A stretch of 64,000 nucleotides of DNA from NCBI RefSeq assembly GCF_001431425.1, contig NZ_LDJG01000003.1, positions 186,001-250,000 on the forward strand, given 5' to 3'. The position numbers were made by a program, and so were the translations under genes. This stretch comes from Stenotrophomonas nitritireducens (GTDB taxonomy: Bacteria > Pseudomonadota > Gammaproteobacteria > Xanthomonadales > Xanthomonadaceae). The notes under the pieces are model-generated. The model ran no database searches. It was not told the origin of the DNA and worked only from the letters and a program-made list of their open reading frames with translations. Positions 38,292 through 46,485 of this stretch are shown piece by piece; the stretch's first letter is position 1; each line of letters opens with the position of its first letter.

Positions 38292-38375
38292 GTCATGCAT
38301 CCAGGAGGGGGGAAAGGTGTGGCGTGGCGATCGCGTTCCGGCCAGGCGTCGGGTGCGTCCGGAAGTGTGCGCAGG

Positions 38376-38402
38376 GGCTGCTGACAGCCGCTGTCAGCAG
38401 CC
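38376..38402. promoter_or_regulatory. Perfect 12-bp hairpin in the leader of the RND operon
   Basis: GGCTGCTGACAG (38376-38387), three bases, then CTGTCAGCAGCC (38391-38402). No T-tract follows, so it is not a simple terminator. It could be a dimeric repressor site or an mRNA leader hairpin of the adaptor gene. Confidence 0.5.
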
Positions 38403-38782
38403 GGAGGAAACGGACGCCGGAGCCGGGCGATGGCACGCGCATCCGCGCAGATATCGGAAAAGCGCATCCGCAGGCGGACCGCTCCGATGGATTCACTGTC
38501 CCGCTCACGGAAATTTTTCTCCCGCAGGCGGGACAAACGCCGCGCCGAGACAGGCCGCCAGCCGCGGGAAGGCGGCGAGGAGGCCGGTCGTCGCCGCTGG
38601 CGTGCGCGTCTCGCGCAACGCGGCGAAGTGCAGTGGATTCAAGCCGTTGTCCCGCCATGGGCGGTGCTCGGCCTTGGAAAAAGCCGGCGCGCGGCGCGTC
38701 GGCAGGAAAGCGGGAAGGTGGCGCAGGCGCATGGCTGCAGTTCCGTTCTGTGCGGAGGCGGCCAAGTTACGCCCCAAATCCA

Positions 38783-38795
38783 TACTTGATTAGTA
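38783..38795. promoter_or_regulatory. LysR-type T-N11-A operator
   Basis: TACT-TGATT-AGTA is a 13-bp dyad fitting the T-N11-A rule of LysR proteins. It is centred about 69 bp upstream of the regulator ATG at 38858, in a local AT-rich patch of an otherwise GC-rich region. Confidence 0.55.
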
Positions 38796-38857
38796 CGGAT
38801 TGAGGGGAATAATCGTCCCGTCGCCGGCACAATCCCGCTGCCGCAGGAGCCCATTCC

Positions 38858-39880
38858 ATGGCCAACGATCTCAACGACACCCTGATCTTCGTCAAGGTGG
38901 TCGAACAGGGCAGCTTCACCGCCGCCGCGCGCCTGCTCGGGCAGCCCAAGACCACCGTCAGCCGCAAGGTGCAGGAGCTGGAGGAACGGCTCGGCGCGCG
39001 CCTGCTGCACCGGACCACGCGCCGGCTGGGACTGACCGAGGCCGGCACCGTCTATTACGAACACTGCCAGCGCATCGCCCGCGAACTCGAACAGGCCGAG
39101 AGCGCGGTCAGCCAGCTGCAGTCCGGGCCGCGCGGCTGGCTGCGCTTCACCGTGCCGTACTCGGTGGGCATCAACTGGATCGCGCCGCTGCTGGGACAGT
39201 TCCAGGCGCAGTACCCGGAGATCCGCGTGGACATGCACCTGGGCAACGAGATGCTGGACCTGATCTCCGGCGAGACCGACCTGGCGCTGCGCATCGGCAC
39301 CCTGCCCGACTCCAACCTGATCGCGCGCAAGCTCGGCAGCCTGCGCACCCAGGTCTTCGCCAGCCCCGCCTACATCCAGCGCCACGGCGAGCCGCGCCAT
39401 CCGGACGAACTGCAGTACCACCGCACGCTGGCGGTGCGCAAACAACACCAGAGCCAGAACAACCGCTTCGTCTGGTCGCTGGCCGAGGACGGCGGGCAGA
39501 TGCAGGAATTCGCGGTCAATCCGCTGCTGGTCGCCAACGACACCGCCGCCCTGAACTCGATGCTGGTGGCCGGCGAAGGGCTGATGCTCAGCAGCGACGT
39601 GATGGCCAAGCCCTTCATCGAATCGGGCATGCTGCGCCGCGTGCTGGCTGGCTGGACCGGACCGGACTACGACTTCAGCGCGGTGTTCGCCGGCGGCGGC
39701 ATGGTCTCGCCCAAGGTGCGCGCCTTCGTCGATTTCCTGGTGGAGAAACTCAACCTGGACGCCAACTACATGCTGCTGCAGTGCCCCAACGCCAAGCATC
39801 TGGCCGACCACGAACCGTCGTACTGCCAGCGCGGCCTGGAGGTGCCCGAACTGCGGGTGCTCGAGGCGCTCAGCGCCTGA
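38858..39880 (+). CDS. LysR-type regulator of the divergent RND operon (340 aa)
   Basis: Helix-turn-helix at residues 1-60 (LNDTLIFVKVVEQGSFTAAA then GQPKTTVSRKVQELEERLG), linker helix, and effector domain with LRIGTLPDSNLIARKL. The start has AGGAG 8 nt upstream. The length exceeds the usual 300 by about 35 residues at the C-terminus (LNLDANYMLLQCPNAKHLAD onward), which may cap the effector domain. It is divergent from the pump operon like SmeRv in S. maltophilia or MexT in Pseudomonas, so it probably controls it. Confidence 0.94.
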   Translation: MANDLNDTLIFVKVVEQGSFTAAARLLGQPKTTVSRKVQELEERLGARLLHRTTRRLGLTEAGTVYYEHCQRIARELEQAESAVSQLQSGPRGWLRFTVPYSVGINWIAPLLGQFQAQYPEIRVDMHLGNEMLDLISGETDLALRIGTLPDSNLIARKLGSLRTQVFASPAYIQRHGEPRHPDELQYHRTLAVRKQHQSQNNRFVWSLAEDGGQMQEFAVNPLLVANDTAALNSMLVAGEGLMLSSDVMAKPFIESGMLRRVLAGWTGPDYDFSAVFAGGGMVSPKVRAFVDFLVEKLNLDANYMLLQCPNAKHLADHEPSYCQRGLEVPELRVLEALSA

Positions 39881-39949
39881 CCGCTCCGGGGGGGAAACGG
39901 AAACGGCGGCCAGCGGCCGCCGTTCCTTCATTGCCGCGGACGATCGCGG

Positions 39950-40435
39950 TCAGTAGCCGCGGCCGTACGGCCACAGCGGCACCACCTGCACTTCCTTGCA
40001 GCCGTCGTAGCGGCTGCAGCTGCCGAAATAGCCCGGCCCCGAATAGCGCTGGCGCGCATCGCGGTTGTACGGGCTGTTGTAGAAATCCGGGCGGTAAAGA
40101 CGCCCCTGGCCGTAATAGCGCATCGGCGTCTGCGACGGCGCGGCGAACGGCAGCGGGCCGGCCGTGGCGACGGCGCCGTCGCCGCTCCCGGTCACATAGC
40201 CTTCCTGCGGGTCGTAGCGGACCATGCGGTAGTAAATGGTTTCGCCATCCTGCTGGCGCGTGCGCAGCGCCTGCATCGCCCCGTCGGCATGCATATACGG
40301 GCGACCGTTCTCGAACACGACTTCGGAAGGATTGACCTGCTCCTCCTCCAGCGGCGGCTGCGCCAGGGCGCCCCCCGCCATGGCGGCCAACAGCAGCGCC
40401 GCCCCTGCCACGATCCGGATCCTGCCTGCGCGCAT
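39950..40435 (-). CDS. Secreted protein of unknown function (161 aa)
   Basis: A signal peptide (RIRIVAGAALLLAAMAGGALAQ) is followed by a mature part rich in Tyr, Arg, Pro and Gly: EEEQVNPSEVVFENGRPYMH, YYRMVRYDPQEGYV, RYYGQGRLYRPDFY and a C-terminal CSRYDGCKEVQV with two Cys that may pair. Start 40435 has GGGAGG 7 nt upstream; upstream frames are Arg/Trp/Cys-rich and unlikely. I do not recognise the family. It is convergent with the LysR gene. Confidence 0.8.
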   Translation of the reverse strand: MRAGRIRIVAGAALLLAAMAGGALAQPPLEEEQVNPSEVVFENGRPYMHADGAMQALRTRQQDGETIYYRMVRYDPQEGYVTGSGDGAVATAGPLPFAAPSQTPMRYYGQGRLYRPDFYNSPYNRDARQRYSGPGYFGSCSRYDGCKEVQVVPLWPYGRGY

Positions 40436-41263
40436 GACGTTCCTCCCTGGTGGTTTCCGACATCGCCTGCAATACCGGCCCGGCGCCTCCGCCCATCGAT
40501 GGCAGCAGCCATCCAGATCCATGGGCGACAGGCCATGTCGGTGCGCACCCAGCCGGTGCGCGGTCGCGGCGAGTATAGGCGGCCATGCCATGGCCCGCAT
40601 CCCTGGATGCGCGGAAGGTTGATGGCCATCGCTGCGGCCACCGGCCCTCACGCGCAATCCAGCCGGTCATTCCCAGCAGCGCTCATTGCAGCCCTCGGGA
40701 GATGCCGGGTGCCGGCAAACGCGCAACGGGATGCGGCCATCCTCCGGTTCGCGCGGCTGTCTGCCCGCACCGTCCCGGACCGGGTCGATCGCATCGCACG
40801 GACCGCCCATCGCAGTGCGCGCGCGGTAGCGCAGGCGCCGGCCATCGATGCGCAGCATCTGGAACAGCCGCATGTCCGTGGCCGCCAGCACCATGCGCGC
40901 GCCAGGCCTGCACCTGTCGTCCGCGCTTGATCCGGTCCTTTCGACGCGGGCTCGCCGGAGCCGTGCATCTACCGGGCCGGCCGCGGCTTTCCGGCCAGCG
41001 GCGCCATCACCGCCCACCGGCGCCTGTCCCCCGGGGTCAACACCATCCACCCCACCCGCCAGGTCCGCCTCCAGGGCAAGCGCAGCCGGGTGCTTTAGAT
41101 GGAAAGTTTCGGCCGCTCGCGGCTGGTCGGCGTCCGCTACGAGTTCCGATGCGATGGCCCGATGGCTGCCGGTGCGGCGCGCCGGCAGGCGGCGCAGCCG
41201 CGGCGGCGGGCCCAGGACGGCGTACCTTAAACTGTCCGCCATTCCCCTTTCCGAGCCGCCCCC
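40436..41263. other. Non-coding or decayed region upstream of upp (828 bp)
   Basis: No intact gene is evident. On the minus strand, 40667-40897 reads as a protein-like end (MRLFQMLRIDGRRLRYRART then CRHPASPEGCNERCWE, stop at 40667) but its upstream part is Arg/Ala-rich with no similarity. Plus-strand frames (for example around 40960-41100) are short and broken. A TACCTT box at 41222-41227 may belong to the upp promoter. Confidence 0.5.
40667..40897 (-). pseudogene. Possible 3' remnant of a metallophosphoesterase-like gene
   Basis: About 75 codons on the minus strand look translated: ATDMRLFQMLRIDGRRLRYR followed by a segment with two Cys pairs near the end. The run resembles the C-terminal beta-sandwich of calcineurin-like phosphoesterases (pattern: hydrophobic strand, DG, LRYxART, then DAxxxVRD). 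The catalytic part is missing and the preceding sequence has no similarity in the same frame, so it would be a decayed gene end. The family match is weak and judged by eye. Confidence 0.3.
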
Positions 41264-41896
41264 ATGTCTGTCGTCGAAGTCCGCCACCCCCTCGTCCAGC
41301 ACAAGATCGGCCTGATGCGGCAGGCCTCGCTCAGCACCAAGGATTTCCGCGAACTCACCGACGAGCTGGGCGGGCTGCTCGCCTACGAGGCCACCGCCGA
41401 CCTGGAAACCGAGCCCTGCACGATGGAAGGCTGGGCCGGCCCGGTCACCGTGCAGCGCATCGCCGGCGCCAAGATCACCCTCGTGCCAATCCTGCGTGCC
41501 GGGCTGGGCATGCTCAACGGCGTGCTGGCGCTGATCCCGGCCGCGCGCGTGAGCGTGGTCGGCCTGCAGCGCGACGAGGAAACCCTGCAGCCGGTGCCCT
41601 ATTTCGAGCGCCTGACCGGCCGCCTGGAAGAACGCGACGCCCTGATCCTGGACCCCATGCTGGCCACCGGCGGCACCCTGATCGCCACCATCGACATGCT
41701 CAAGCGCGCCGGCGCGCGCCGCATCAAGGGCATCTTCCTGGTCGCCGCCCCCGAGGGCCTGCGCGCGGTCGAAGCGGCGCATCCGGACGTGGAGATCTAT
41801 ACCGCGGCCATCGACGAGCGCCTCAATGACAAGGGCTACATCCTGCCCGGCCTGGGCGATGCGGGCGACCGCATCTTCGGCACCCGCATGCATTAA
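41264..41896 (+). CDS. upp: Uracil phosphoribosyltransferase (210 aa)
   Basis: Pyrimidine salvage: uracil + PRPP to UMP. The PRPP loop is [13 protein letters not shown], and the uracil-binding C-terminal motif is [17 protein letters not shown]-terminal [29 protein letters not shown] is typical. The length matches E. coli Upp (208). The gene stands alone with a possible -10 (TACCTT) 37 bp upstream, and a PsiF-type gene 82 bp downstream on the same strand. Confidence 0.97.
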   Translation: MSVVEVRHPLVQHKIGLMRQASLSTKDFRELTDELGGLLAYEATADLETEPCTMEGWAGPVTVQRIAGAKITLVPILRAGLGMLNGVLALIPAARVSVVGLQRDEETLQPVPYFERLTGRLEERDALILDPMLATGGTLIATIDMLKRAGARRIKGIFLVAAPEGLRAVEAAHPDVEIYTAAIDERLNDKGYILPGLGDAGDRIFGTRMH

Positions 41897-41978
41897 AAAA
41901 ACTACATCGCGGCTTCACGGCGGCTTGCTCCCGGGCGAAGCGATGCTTGCGCCCGTCATCCACGTAAGGAGCCGCGCC

Positions 41979-42281
41979 ATGTACCGTCCCGCCCTGCTTG
42001 CCTGCCTGCTGCTCGCCACCGCCCTGCCGTTCGCTGCCAGCGCCGGCACGCCCACCCCGCAACAACAGCGCATGGCCGAGTGCTCGGCCAAGAACAAGGG
42101 CCTCAAGGGCGACGCCTACAGGGAGGCCCAGCGCACCTGCCTCAGCAGCCATCCCGCTGCCGCCACCGCGGCGACCACGCCGCAGCAGCGCATGACCCAG
42201 TGCAATGCCGATGCCTCGGCCAAGCACCTGAACGGCGACGCCCGCAAGACCTTCATGAGCAGTTGCCTGCGCACGCACTGA
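41979..42281 (+). CDS. PsiF repeat family protein, secreted (100 aa)
   Basis: Signal peptide (YRPALLACLLLATALPFAASA) and two PsiF repeats: QQQRMAECSAKNKGLKGDAYREAQRTCLS and QQRMTQCNADASAKHLNGDARKTFMSSCLR (cited by their first and last parts: RMAEC, RTCLS; RMTQC, SSCLR). Each repeat has two Cys at equal spacing, likely disulfide-bonded in the periplasm. PsiF was found as a phosphate-starvation-inducible protein in E. coli; the role is unknown. AAGGAG precedes the ATG by about 8 nt. Confidence 0.92.
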   Translation: MYRPALLACLLLATALPFAASAGTPTPQQQRMAECSAKNKGLKGDAYREAQRTCLSSHPAAATAATTPQQRMTQCNADASAKHLNGDARKTFMSSCLRTH

Positions 42282-42295
42282 CGATGGAAACGCCA

Positions 42296-42323
42296 TGGAG
42301 CGGATCGCATGCGATCCGCTCCA
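42296..42323. terminator. 28-bp perfect palindrome between psiF-like gene and hydrolase gene
   Basis: Fourteen bases beginning TGGAGCGGATCGCA are followed directly by their complement. It lies 15 nt after the psiF-like stop and 19 nt from the stop of the convergent hydrolase gene, so it probably works as a two-way terminator although no T-tract is present. Confidence 0.55.
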
Positions 42324-42341
42324 CAGCGGCGACGGATCCCG

Positions 42342-43250
42342 TCACCGGCGCAGCCAGTGTTCACCCGCCGCTGCTGGCGCATCCAGTAGTTGCCGCGCCT
42401 GCTCATCGCCGAGCAGCTCGGCCTGCAGGAATGCGGTGCCCAGCTGCCTGGCGCGTTCGAACAGCGGTTCCGGTTCCCCGCCGACCAGGTTGTGCCCGCC
42501 GCCGGCCAGCACCACGGCGCGCGCGTCGCCGGCCGGCGCGGTCTGCACCGGGTAAAGATGGTCCGCCGGATCGGTGACGAAGCCCGGCACCCGGTCCTCG
42601 TCGCCGGTCACCAGCAGCAACGGCACGGCCAGCGAGGCATAGGAGTCCGGCCCGATCAACCCCGGTATCCGGCCCGGCGAGGAGAAGCCCAGCACCGCGG
42701 CCACGCCGGGATCCCGCAGCGGGCCAAGGCCGGCCAATGCCCCGCCCTGTACCGCAGAGATCAGAGTGCCCAGGCTGTGCCCGGCCGCCGCCAGCGGCAG
42801 GCGCGGCCAACGCGCGTGCGCATAGGCGCTGGTCGCACGCATGTCCGCAAGGCGTTCGCCCAGGCTCTGCTGCAGCGAGAACTTCTCCCGCTCCGGGTAC
42901 CGGACCGAATCCACGTGCAGCGGTGCCAGCACGACGAAACCGGCATCCGCCCAGGCCTGCAGCAGGCGGTCGTAGCGCTCCGGCCAGGCGCCATGCCCGG
43001 TGGAAAACAGCACTACGCCGCGCGCCTGCACCGGCTCCCAGATGGCCAGCGTGGTGGCGCGTCCGGGCGATACCTGCAGCGGTACCGTGGCGCTGGGCGC
43101 GGCGAAGGCGTGCTGGGCCACGGCCAGCCAGGCAAACGCGAAGGCCAGCAGCCCGCGCAGGAAAGAGCGTTTTTTCTTGGCGCGCGCCCCTGCGCGCAAT
43201 CCTTCGGACGGCTGCGCCGCGAAGAAAGGCTGCCCTGCTGTTTTTTTCAT
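42342..43250 (-). CDS. Secreted alpha/beta-hydrolase, dienelactone-hydrolase-like (302 aa)
   Basis: An N-terminal stretch of about 30 charged residues (KKTAGQPFFAAQPSEGLRAG then ARAKKKRSFL) precedes a hydrophobic helix (about 32-50, LLAFAFAWLAVAQHAFA), which looks like an unusually long n-region before a signal peptide. The hydrolase part has GHSLG (S159 nucleophile), an Asp in VTGDEDRVPG and a His in GGGHNLVGG as the other members of the triad. Substrate is unknown. Start 43250 is chosen; in-frame 43298 adds 16 residues. Neither start has a strong ribosome-binding site. Confidence 0.88.
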   Translation of the reverse strand: MKKTAGQPFFAAQPSEGLRAGARAKKKRSFLRGLLAFAFAWLAVAQHAFAAPSATVPLQVSPGRATTLAIWEPVQARGVVLFSTGHGAWPERYDRLLQAWADAGFVVLAPLHVDSVRYPEREKFSLQQSLGERLADMRATSAYAHARWPRLPLAAAGHSLGTLISAVQGGALAGLGPLRDPGVAAVLGFSSPGRIPGLIGPDSYASLAVPLLLVTGDEDRVPGFVTDPADHLYPVQTAPAGDARAVVLAGGGHNLVGGEPEPLFERARQLGTAFLQAELLGDEQARQLLDAPAAAGEHWLRR

Positions 43251-43347
43251 GACCGGTCCCGCATCGGAAGACACGACCAGTTTCCGCAATGCGGCCATGC
43301 CCGGCAGGAGCCGGCGGTCACCCGCACGGGGTGCCGGAAGTCACTAT

Positions 43348-44238
43348 TCAGGCCGCCAGGGAGCGCGCGCGCAGTTCGGCGACCTCGTGGGCGACACCGA
43401 ACCGGCCCTTGTCATCGCGCGTCACCTGCGCCATCGCGTACTGCGGGTCGTGGGTGAAGAACAGATGCACGTTGCGGGCGAGCTTGTCCTCGAGGAAGGC
43501 GCGCTTCTCGTCGATCAGCAGTTCCGCGTTGCGGTCATAGCCCATGGTGATCGGTACATGCACCCAGGACCGGCCGGGGATCAGGTCGGCGCAGAACACC
43601 AGGCCGCCATGCGGCTGGCCGTCGATGCGCTCGGGGCCGACGATCTCGGCCAGCATCAGCCCCGGCGTATGCCCGTCGCTGAAGCTGAAGCGCACCGATT
43701 CGCCCAGCACCTGCGAATGCTCGCCCGACACGATCTCCAGGCGGCCGCTGGCTTCGAGCAGGCCCGGCAGTTCCGGGATGAAGCTGGCGCGGTCACGCGG
43801 ATGCGGATGGCGCGCACGCTCCCAGTGCGCGGCGCCGACCACGAAGGTCGCGTTCGGGAACAGCAGCTCCGGCGCGCGCCCCTCCGACCAGGGCGCCAGC
43901 AGGCCGCCGGCGTGGTCGAAATGCAGGTGGCTGAGCACCACCACGTCGATGTCCTCGTGCTCGAAGCCGGCCTCGCGCAGCGAATCGATCAGGATGTGGC
44001 GCGGCTCCTGCACGCCATAACGCTCGCGCAGCTTCGGCTCGAAGAAGGCGCCGATGCCGGTTTCGAACAGCACCGTCTTGCCGCCGAGCGGGCTGGCCAG
44101 CAGCGCCCGGCAGGCCAGCTCGATGCGGTTCAGGTCATCGGCCGGCGTCCATTTTTCCCACACGGCCTTGGGCGCGTTGCCGAACATCGCCCCACCGTCC
44201 AGCTTCTGGCTGTTGCCACGGATCGACCATAGTTTCAT
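43348..44238 (-). CDS. MBL-fold metallo-hydrolase (296 aa)
   Basis: Metallo-beta-lactamase superfamily protein without signal peptide, so cytoplasmic. The di-zinc motif is HLHFDH (H104, H106, D108, H109), with further ligands likely in GHTPG, DLIPG and the C-terminal [10 protein letters not shown]. Relatives include quorum-quenching lactonases and many uncharacterised hydrolases; nothing fixes the substrate here. A TAGAAT box lies seven nt before the ATG with no ribosome-binding site, so the mRNA may be leaderless. Confidence 0.92.
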   Translation of the reverse strand: MKLWSIRGNSQKLDGGAMFGNAPKAVWEKWTPADDLNRIELACRALLASPLGGKTVLFETGIGAFFEPKLRERYGVQEPRHILIDSLREAGFEHEDIDVVVLSHLHFDHAGGLLAPWSEGRAPELLFPNATFVVGAAHWERARHPHPRDRASFIPELPGLLEASGRLEIVSGEHSQVLGESVRFSFSDGHTPGLMLAEIVGPERIDGQPHGGLVFCADLIPGRSWVHVPITMGYDRNAELLIDEKRAFLEDKLARNVHLFFTHDPQYAMAQVTRDDKGRFGVAHEVAELRARSLAA

Positions 44239-44245
44239 ATGAAAA

Positions 44246-44251
44246 ATTCTA
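44246..44251 (-). promoter_or_regulatory. Candidate -10 element of a leaderless MBL gene transcript
   Basis: TAGAAT on the minus strand, seven bases (TTTTCAT) before the ATG. A TTGCGA box 19 bp further upstream could serve as a -35 element. No Shine-Dalgarno sequence is present. Confidence 0.45.
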
Positions 44252-44334
44252 CCGCCGCCGCGTTAAATATTCGCAAGGCGGTCGAACCTGCGACGCCCCC
44301 GCCGCCTGGCCACGACCTGCCGCAACGACCCCGG

Positions 44335-45600
44335 TCAGCGGTACACCGGATGCTCCCGGCACAACGCCACGACCCGCTCATGGATCCGCGCCGCCACCTG
44401 CGCGTGGGTGCCGTCGCCAAGGGCGTCGAGCACATCGCACAGCCAGCCGGCGAGCCGTTCGCACTCGGCCACGCCGAAGCCGCGCGTGGTCACCGCCGGC
44501 GTACCGATGCGCAGCCCGGACGTCACGAAGGGCGAGCGCGGATCGTTCGGCACGGTGTTCTTGTTGGTGGTGATGCCGGCATCGCTCAATGCCGCATCGG
44601 CATCCCTGCCGGTGTAGGGACGGTCGGAGAGATCGATCAGCATCAGGTGGTTGTCGGTGCCGCCGGAAACGATCCGGTAGCCGCGTCGCTGGATCAGCGC
44701 CGCCATGGCGCGGGCGTTGGCCAGCACCTGCCGCTGGTAGGTCCTGAAGCCGGGTTGCAGCGCTTCCTTGAACGCCACCGCCTTGGCCGCGATCACATGC
44801 ATCAGCGGGCCGCCCTGGACGCCGGGGAATACAGCCGAATCCAGCTTCCTGCAGAACTCCGCGCCCTGCCCGCTGGCCAGGATGATGCCGCCGCGCGGGC
44901 CGCGCAGGGTCTTGTGCGTGGTGCTGGTGACCACATGCGCGTGCGGCAGCGGATCGGGGTACTCGCCGGCGGCGACCAGCCCGGCCACATGCGCCATGTC
45001 CACCCAGAAGATCGCGCCGGCCTTGTCGGCGATGGCCCGCATGCGTGCCCAGTCCTTGTGCCGCGAATAGGCAGAAAACCCGCCGATCAGCAGGCGCGGC
45101 CGGGTCGCCAGCGCGATGCGCTCCATCTCGTCGTAGTCGATCAGGCCGGTCGCCGGATCCAGCCCGTACGGCACGATGCGGTAGTGCCTGCCGGAGAAAT
45201 TGGAAGGGTTGCCATGGGTCAGGTGCCCGCCCTGGGCCAGGTCCATGCCCATCACCGTATCGCCCGGGCTGGCCAGGGCCAGGAACACCGCCGCATTGGC
45301 CTGCGCGCCCGCATGCGGCTGCACGTTGGCGTAGTCGCAGCCGAACAGTTGTTTGGCGCGCTCGATGGCCAGGCGTTCGGCCACGTCCACGTTGCCGCAG
45401 CCGCTGTAGTAGCGGCGGCCGGGATAGCCCTCGGCATATTTGTTGGTGAACACCGAGTCCTGCACGGCGCGCACCAGGGGGCTGGCGTAGTTCTCCGAGG
45501 CGATCAGCTCGACATGGTCCTCCTGGCGTCCCTCCTCGGCATGGATGGCGCGCGCCAGTTCGGGATCGAAATCGGCAAGGGTCGTGGACGGGTCGTACAT
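44335..45600 (-). CDS. glyA: Serine hydroxymethyltransferase (421 aa)
   Basis: PLP enzyme interconverting serine and glycine and supplying methylene-tetrahydrofolate. Signature [17 protein letters not shown] contains the Schiff-base lysine; [13 protein letters not shown] and [15 protein letters not shown] near the N-terminus bind folate and PLP; the C-terminus [15 protein letters not shown] is also typical. Start 45600 has CAGGAG 8 nt upstream. It lies 72 bp after yggS on the same strand, so a PLP-homeostasis gene precedes a PLP enzyme gene. Confidence 0.97.
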   Translation of the reverse strand: MYDPSTTLADFDPELARAIHAEEGRQEDHVELIASENYASPLVRAVQDSVFTNKYAEGYPGRRYYSGCGNVDVAERLAIERAKQLFGCDYANVQPHAGAQANAAVFLALASPGDTVMGMDLAQGGHLTHGNPSNFSGRHYRIVPYGLDPATGLIDYDEMERIALATRPRLLIGGFSAYSRHKDWARMRAIADKAGAIFWVDMAHVAGLVAAGEYPDPLPHAHVVTSTTHKTLRGPRGGIILASGQGAEFCRKLDSAVFPGVQGGPLMHVIAAKAVAFKEALQPGFRTYQRQVLANARAMAALIQRRGYRIVSGGTDNHLMLIDLSDRPYTGRDADAALSDAGITTNKNTVPNDPRSPFVTSGLRIGTPAVTTRGFGVAECERLAGWLCDVLDALGDGTHAQVAARIHERVVALCREHPVYR

Positions 45601-45672
45601 GCGGGCAACTCCTGGGGAGGAAATCGGCGGACCGGGGCGCAATGCCCGGTGCCGCGGGGAAATGGCACGGCT

Positions 45673-46485
45673 TCAGGGAGCGGAGACCGCGTCCCCGGCA
45701 TCCGGCCAGTAATGGCTGTCGGGGGTGTCGCGCGCGCCGAAGATGGCCTGGCCGACGCGCACCACGGTGGCGCCTTCCTCGATGGCGATCTCGAAATCGC
45801 CGGACATGCCCATCGACAGCTCCTCCAGGCCGATGCCGTCCGGCGCGTCCTGGCGCAGCCGGTCGCGCAGCCCGCGCAGGCGCACGAAGCAGGCGCGCAC
45901 CCGTTCGGTGTCGTCGGAGAACAGCGCCAGGGTCATCAGCCCGCGCACGCGCAGGGCCGGAAACCGCGGCAGTTCGCGGATAAAGGCCGCCACGTCATCC
46001 GGCGCCAAGCCGTACTTGCTGGCTTCCTCGGACGTGTTGACCTGCACGAACACGTCCAGCGTGCGGCCCTCCAGCTGCAGGCGGCGGTCCAGGGTCTCGG
46101 CCAGGCGCAGGCTGTCCAGCGCCTGGAACTCGCTGGCGAAGCGCGCCACCAGCTTGGCCTTGTTGGTCTGCAGGTGGCCGATCACCGACCAGCGCAGGTC
46201 GCCCAAGTCCTGCATCGCCTCCCACTTGTGGTGCGCCTCCTGCACCTTGTTCTCGCCCAGCAGCCGGCACCCTGCCGCATGCGCCAGGCGCAGGCTCGCC
46301 TCCGGCTTGGTCTTGCTCACCGGCAACAGGCGCACGCCGGCCGGGTCGCGCCCGACGCGCCGGCAGGCCGCGTCGATGCGCGCCTGCACCGCCGCCAGGT
46401 TGCGGCGGAAATCCTCCACCGTGAGCGCCTGCGGGTAACGGCCATGCCGTTCGTGGGAAGTGCCGGTAACGGACGTCGCGCTCAT
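45673..46485 (-). CDS. yggS: YggS/PLPBP family pyridoxal phosphate homeostasis protein (270 aa)
   Basis: Single-domain TIM-barrel PLP-binding protein without known enzyme activity that buffers PLP and affects amino-acid metabolism. The PLP lysine is K58 in LLPVSKTKP; other signatures are GENKVQEAHHKW, WSVIGHLQTNKAK, VNTSEEASKYGL and LSMGMSGDFEIAIEEGAT. About 30 residues at the N-terminus and 15 at the C-terminus are extra relative to E. coli YggS (234). Its ATG overlaps the stop of the upstream benE gene (ATGA), so the two are translationally coupled. Confidence 0.95.
   Translation of the reverse strand: MSATSVTGTSHERHGRYPQALTVEDFRRNLAAVQARIDAACRRVGRDPAGVRLLPVSKTKPEASLRLAHAAGCRLLGENKVQEAHHKWEAMQDLGDLRWSVIGHLQTNKAKLVARFASEFQALDSLRLAETLDRRLQLEGRTLDVFVQVNTSEEASKYGLAPDDVAAFIRELPRFPALRVRGLMTLALFSDDTERVRACFVRLRGLRDRLRQDAPDGIGLEELSMGMSGDFEIAIEEGATVVRVGQAIFGARDTPDSHYWPDAGDAVSAP

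Larger units (their letters stand above)
38301..38857. other. Divergent regulatory region between the RND operon and its LysR gene (557 bp)
   Basis: No gene fits here. In S. maltophilia an SDR gene (smeU1) lies between smeV and the regulator; no SDR motif (TGxxxGIG, YxxxK) can be found in any frame, so it is absent rather than broken. The region holds a perfect 12-bp hairpin (38376-38402) near the operon side and a T-N11-A dyad (38783-38795) near the regulator. Confidence 0.65.

Noticed and set aside
38301-38857. Decayed smeU1-like SDR gene
   Set aside because: No SDR motif or protein-like frame is found on either strand.
41897-41904. Run of A after upp as part of a terminator
   Set aside because: No stem precedes the A-run on the plus strand, and the psiF-like gene follows in the same direction.
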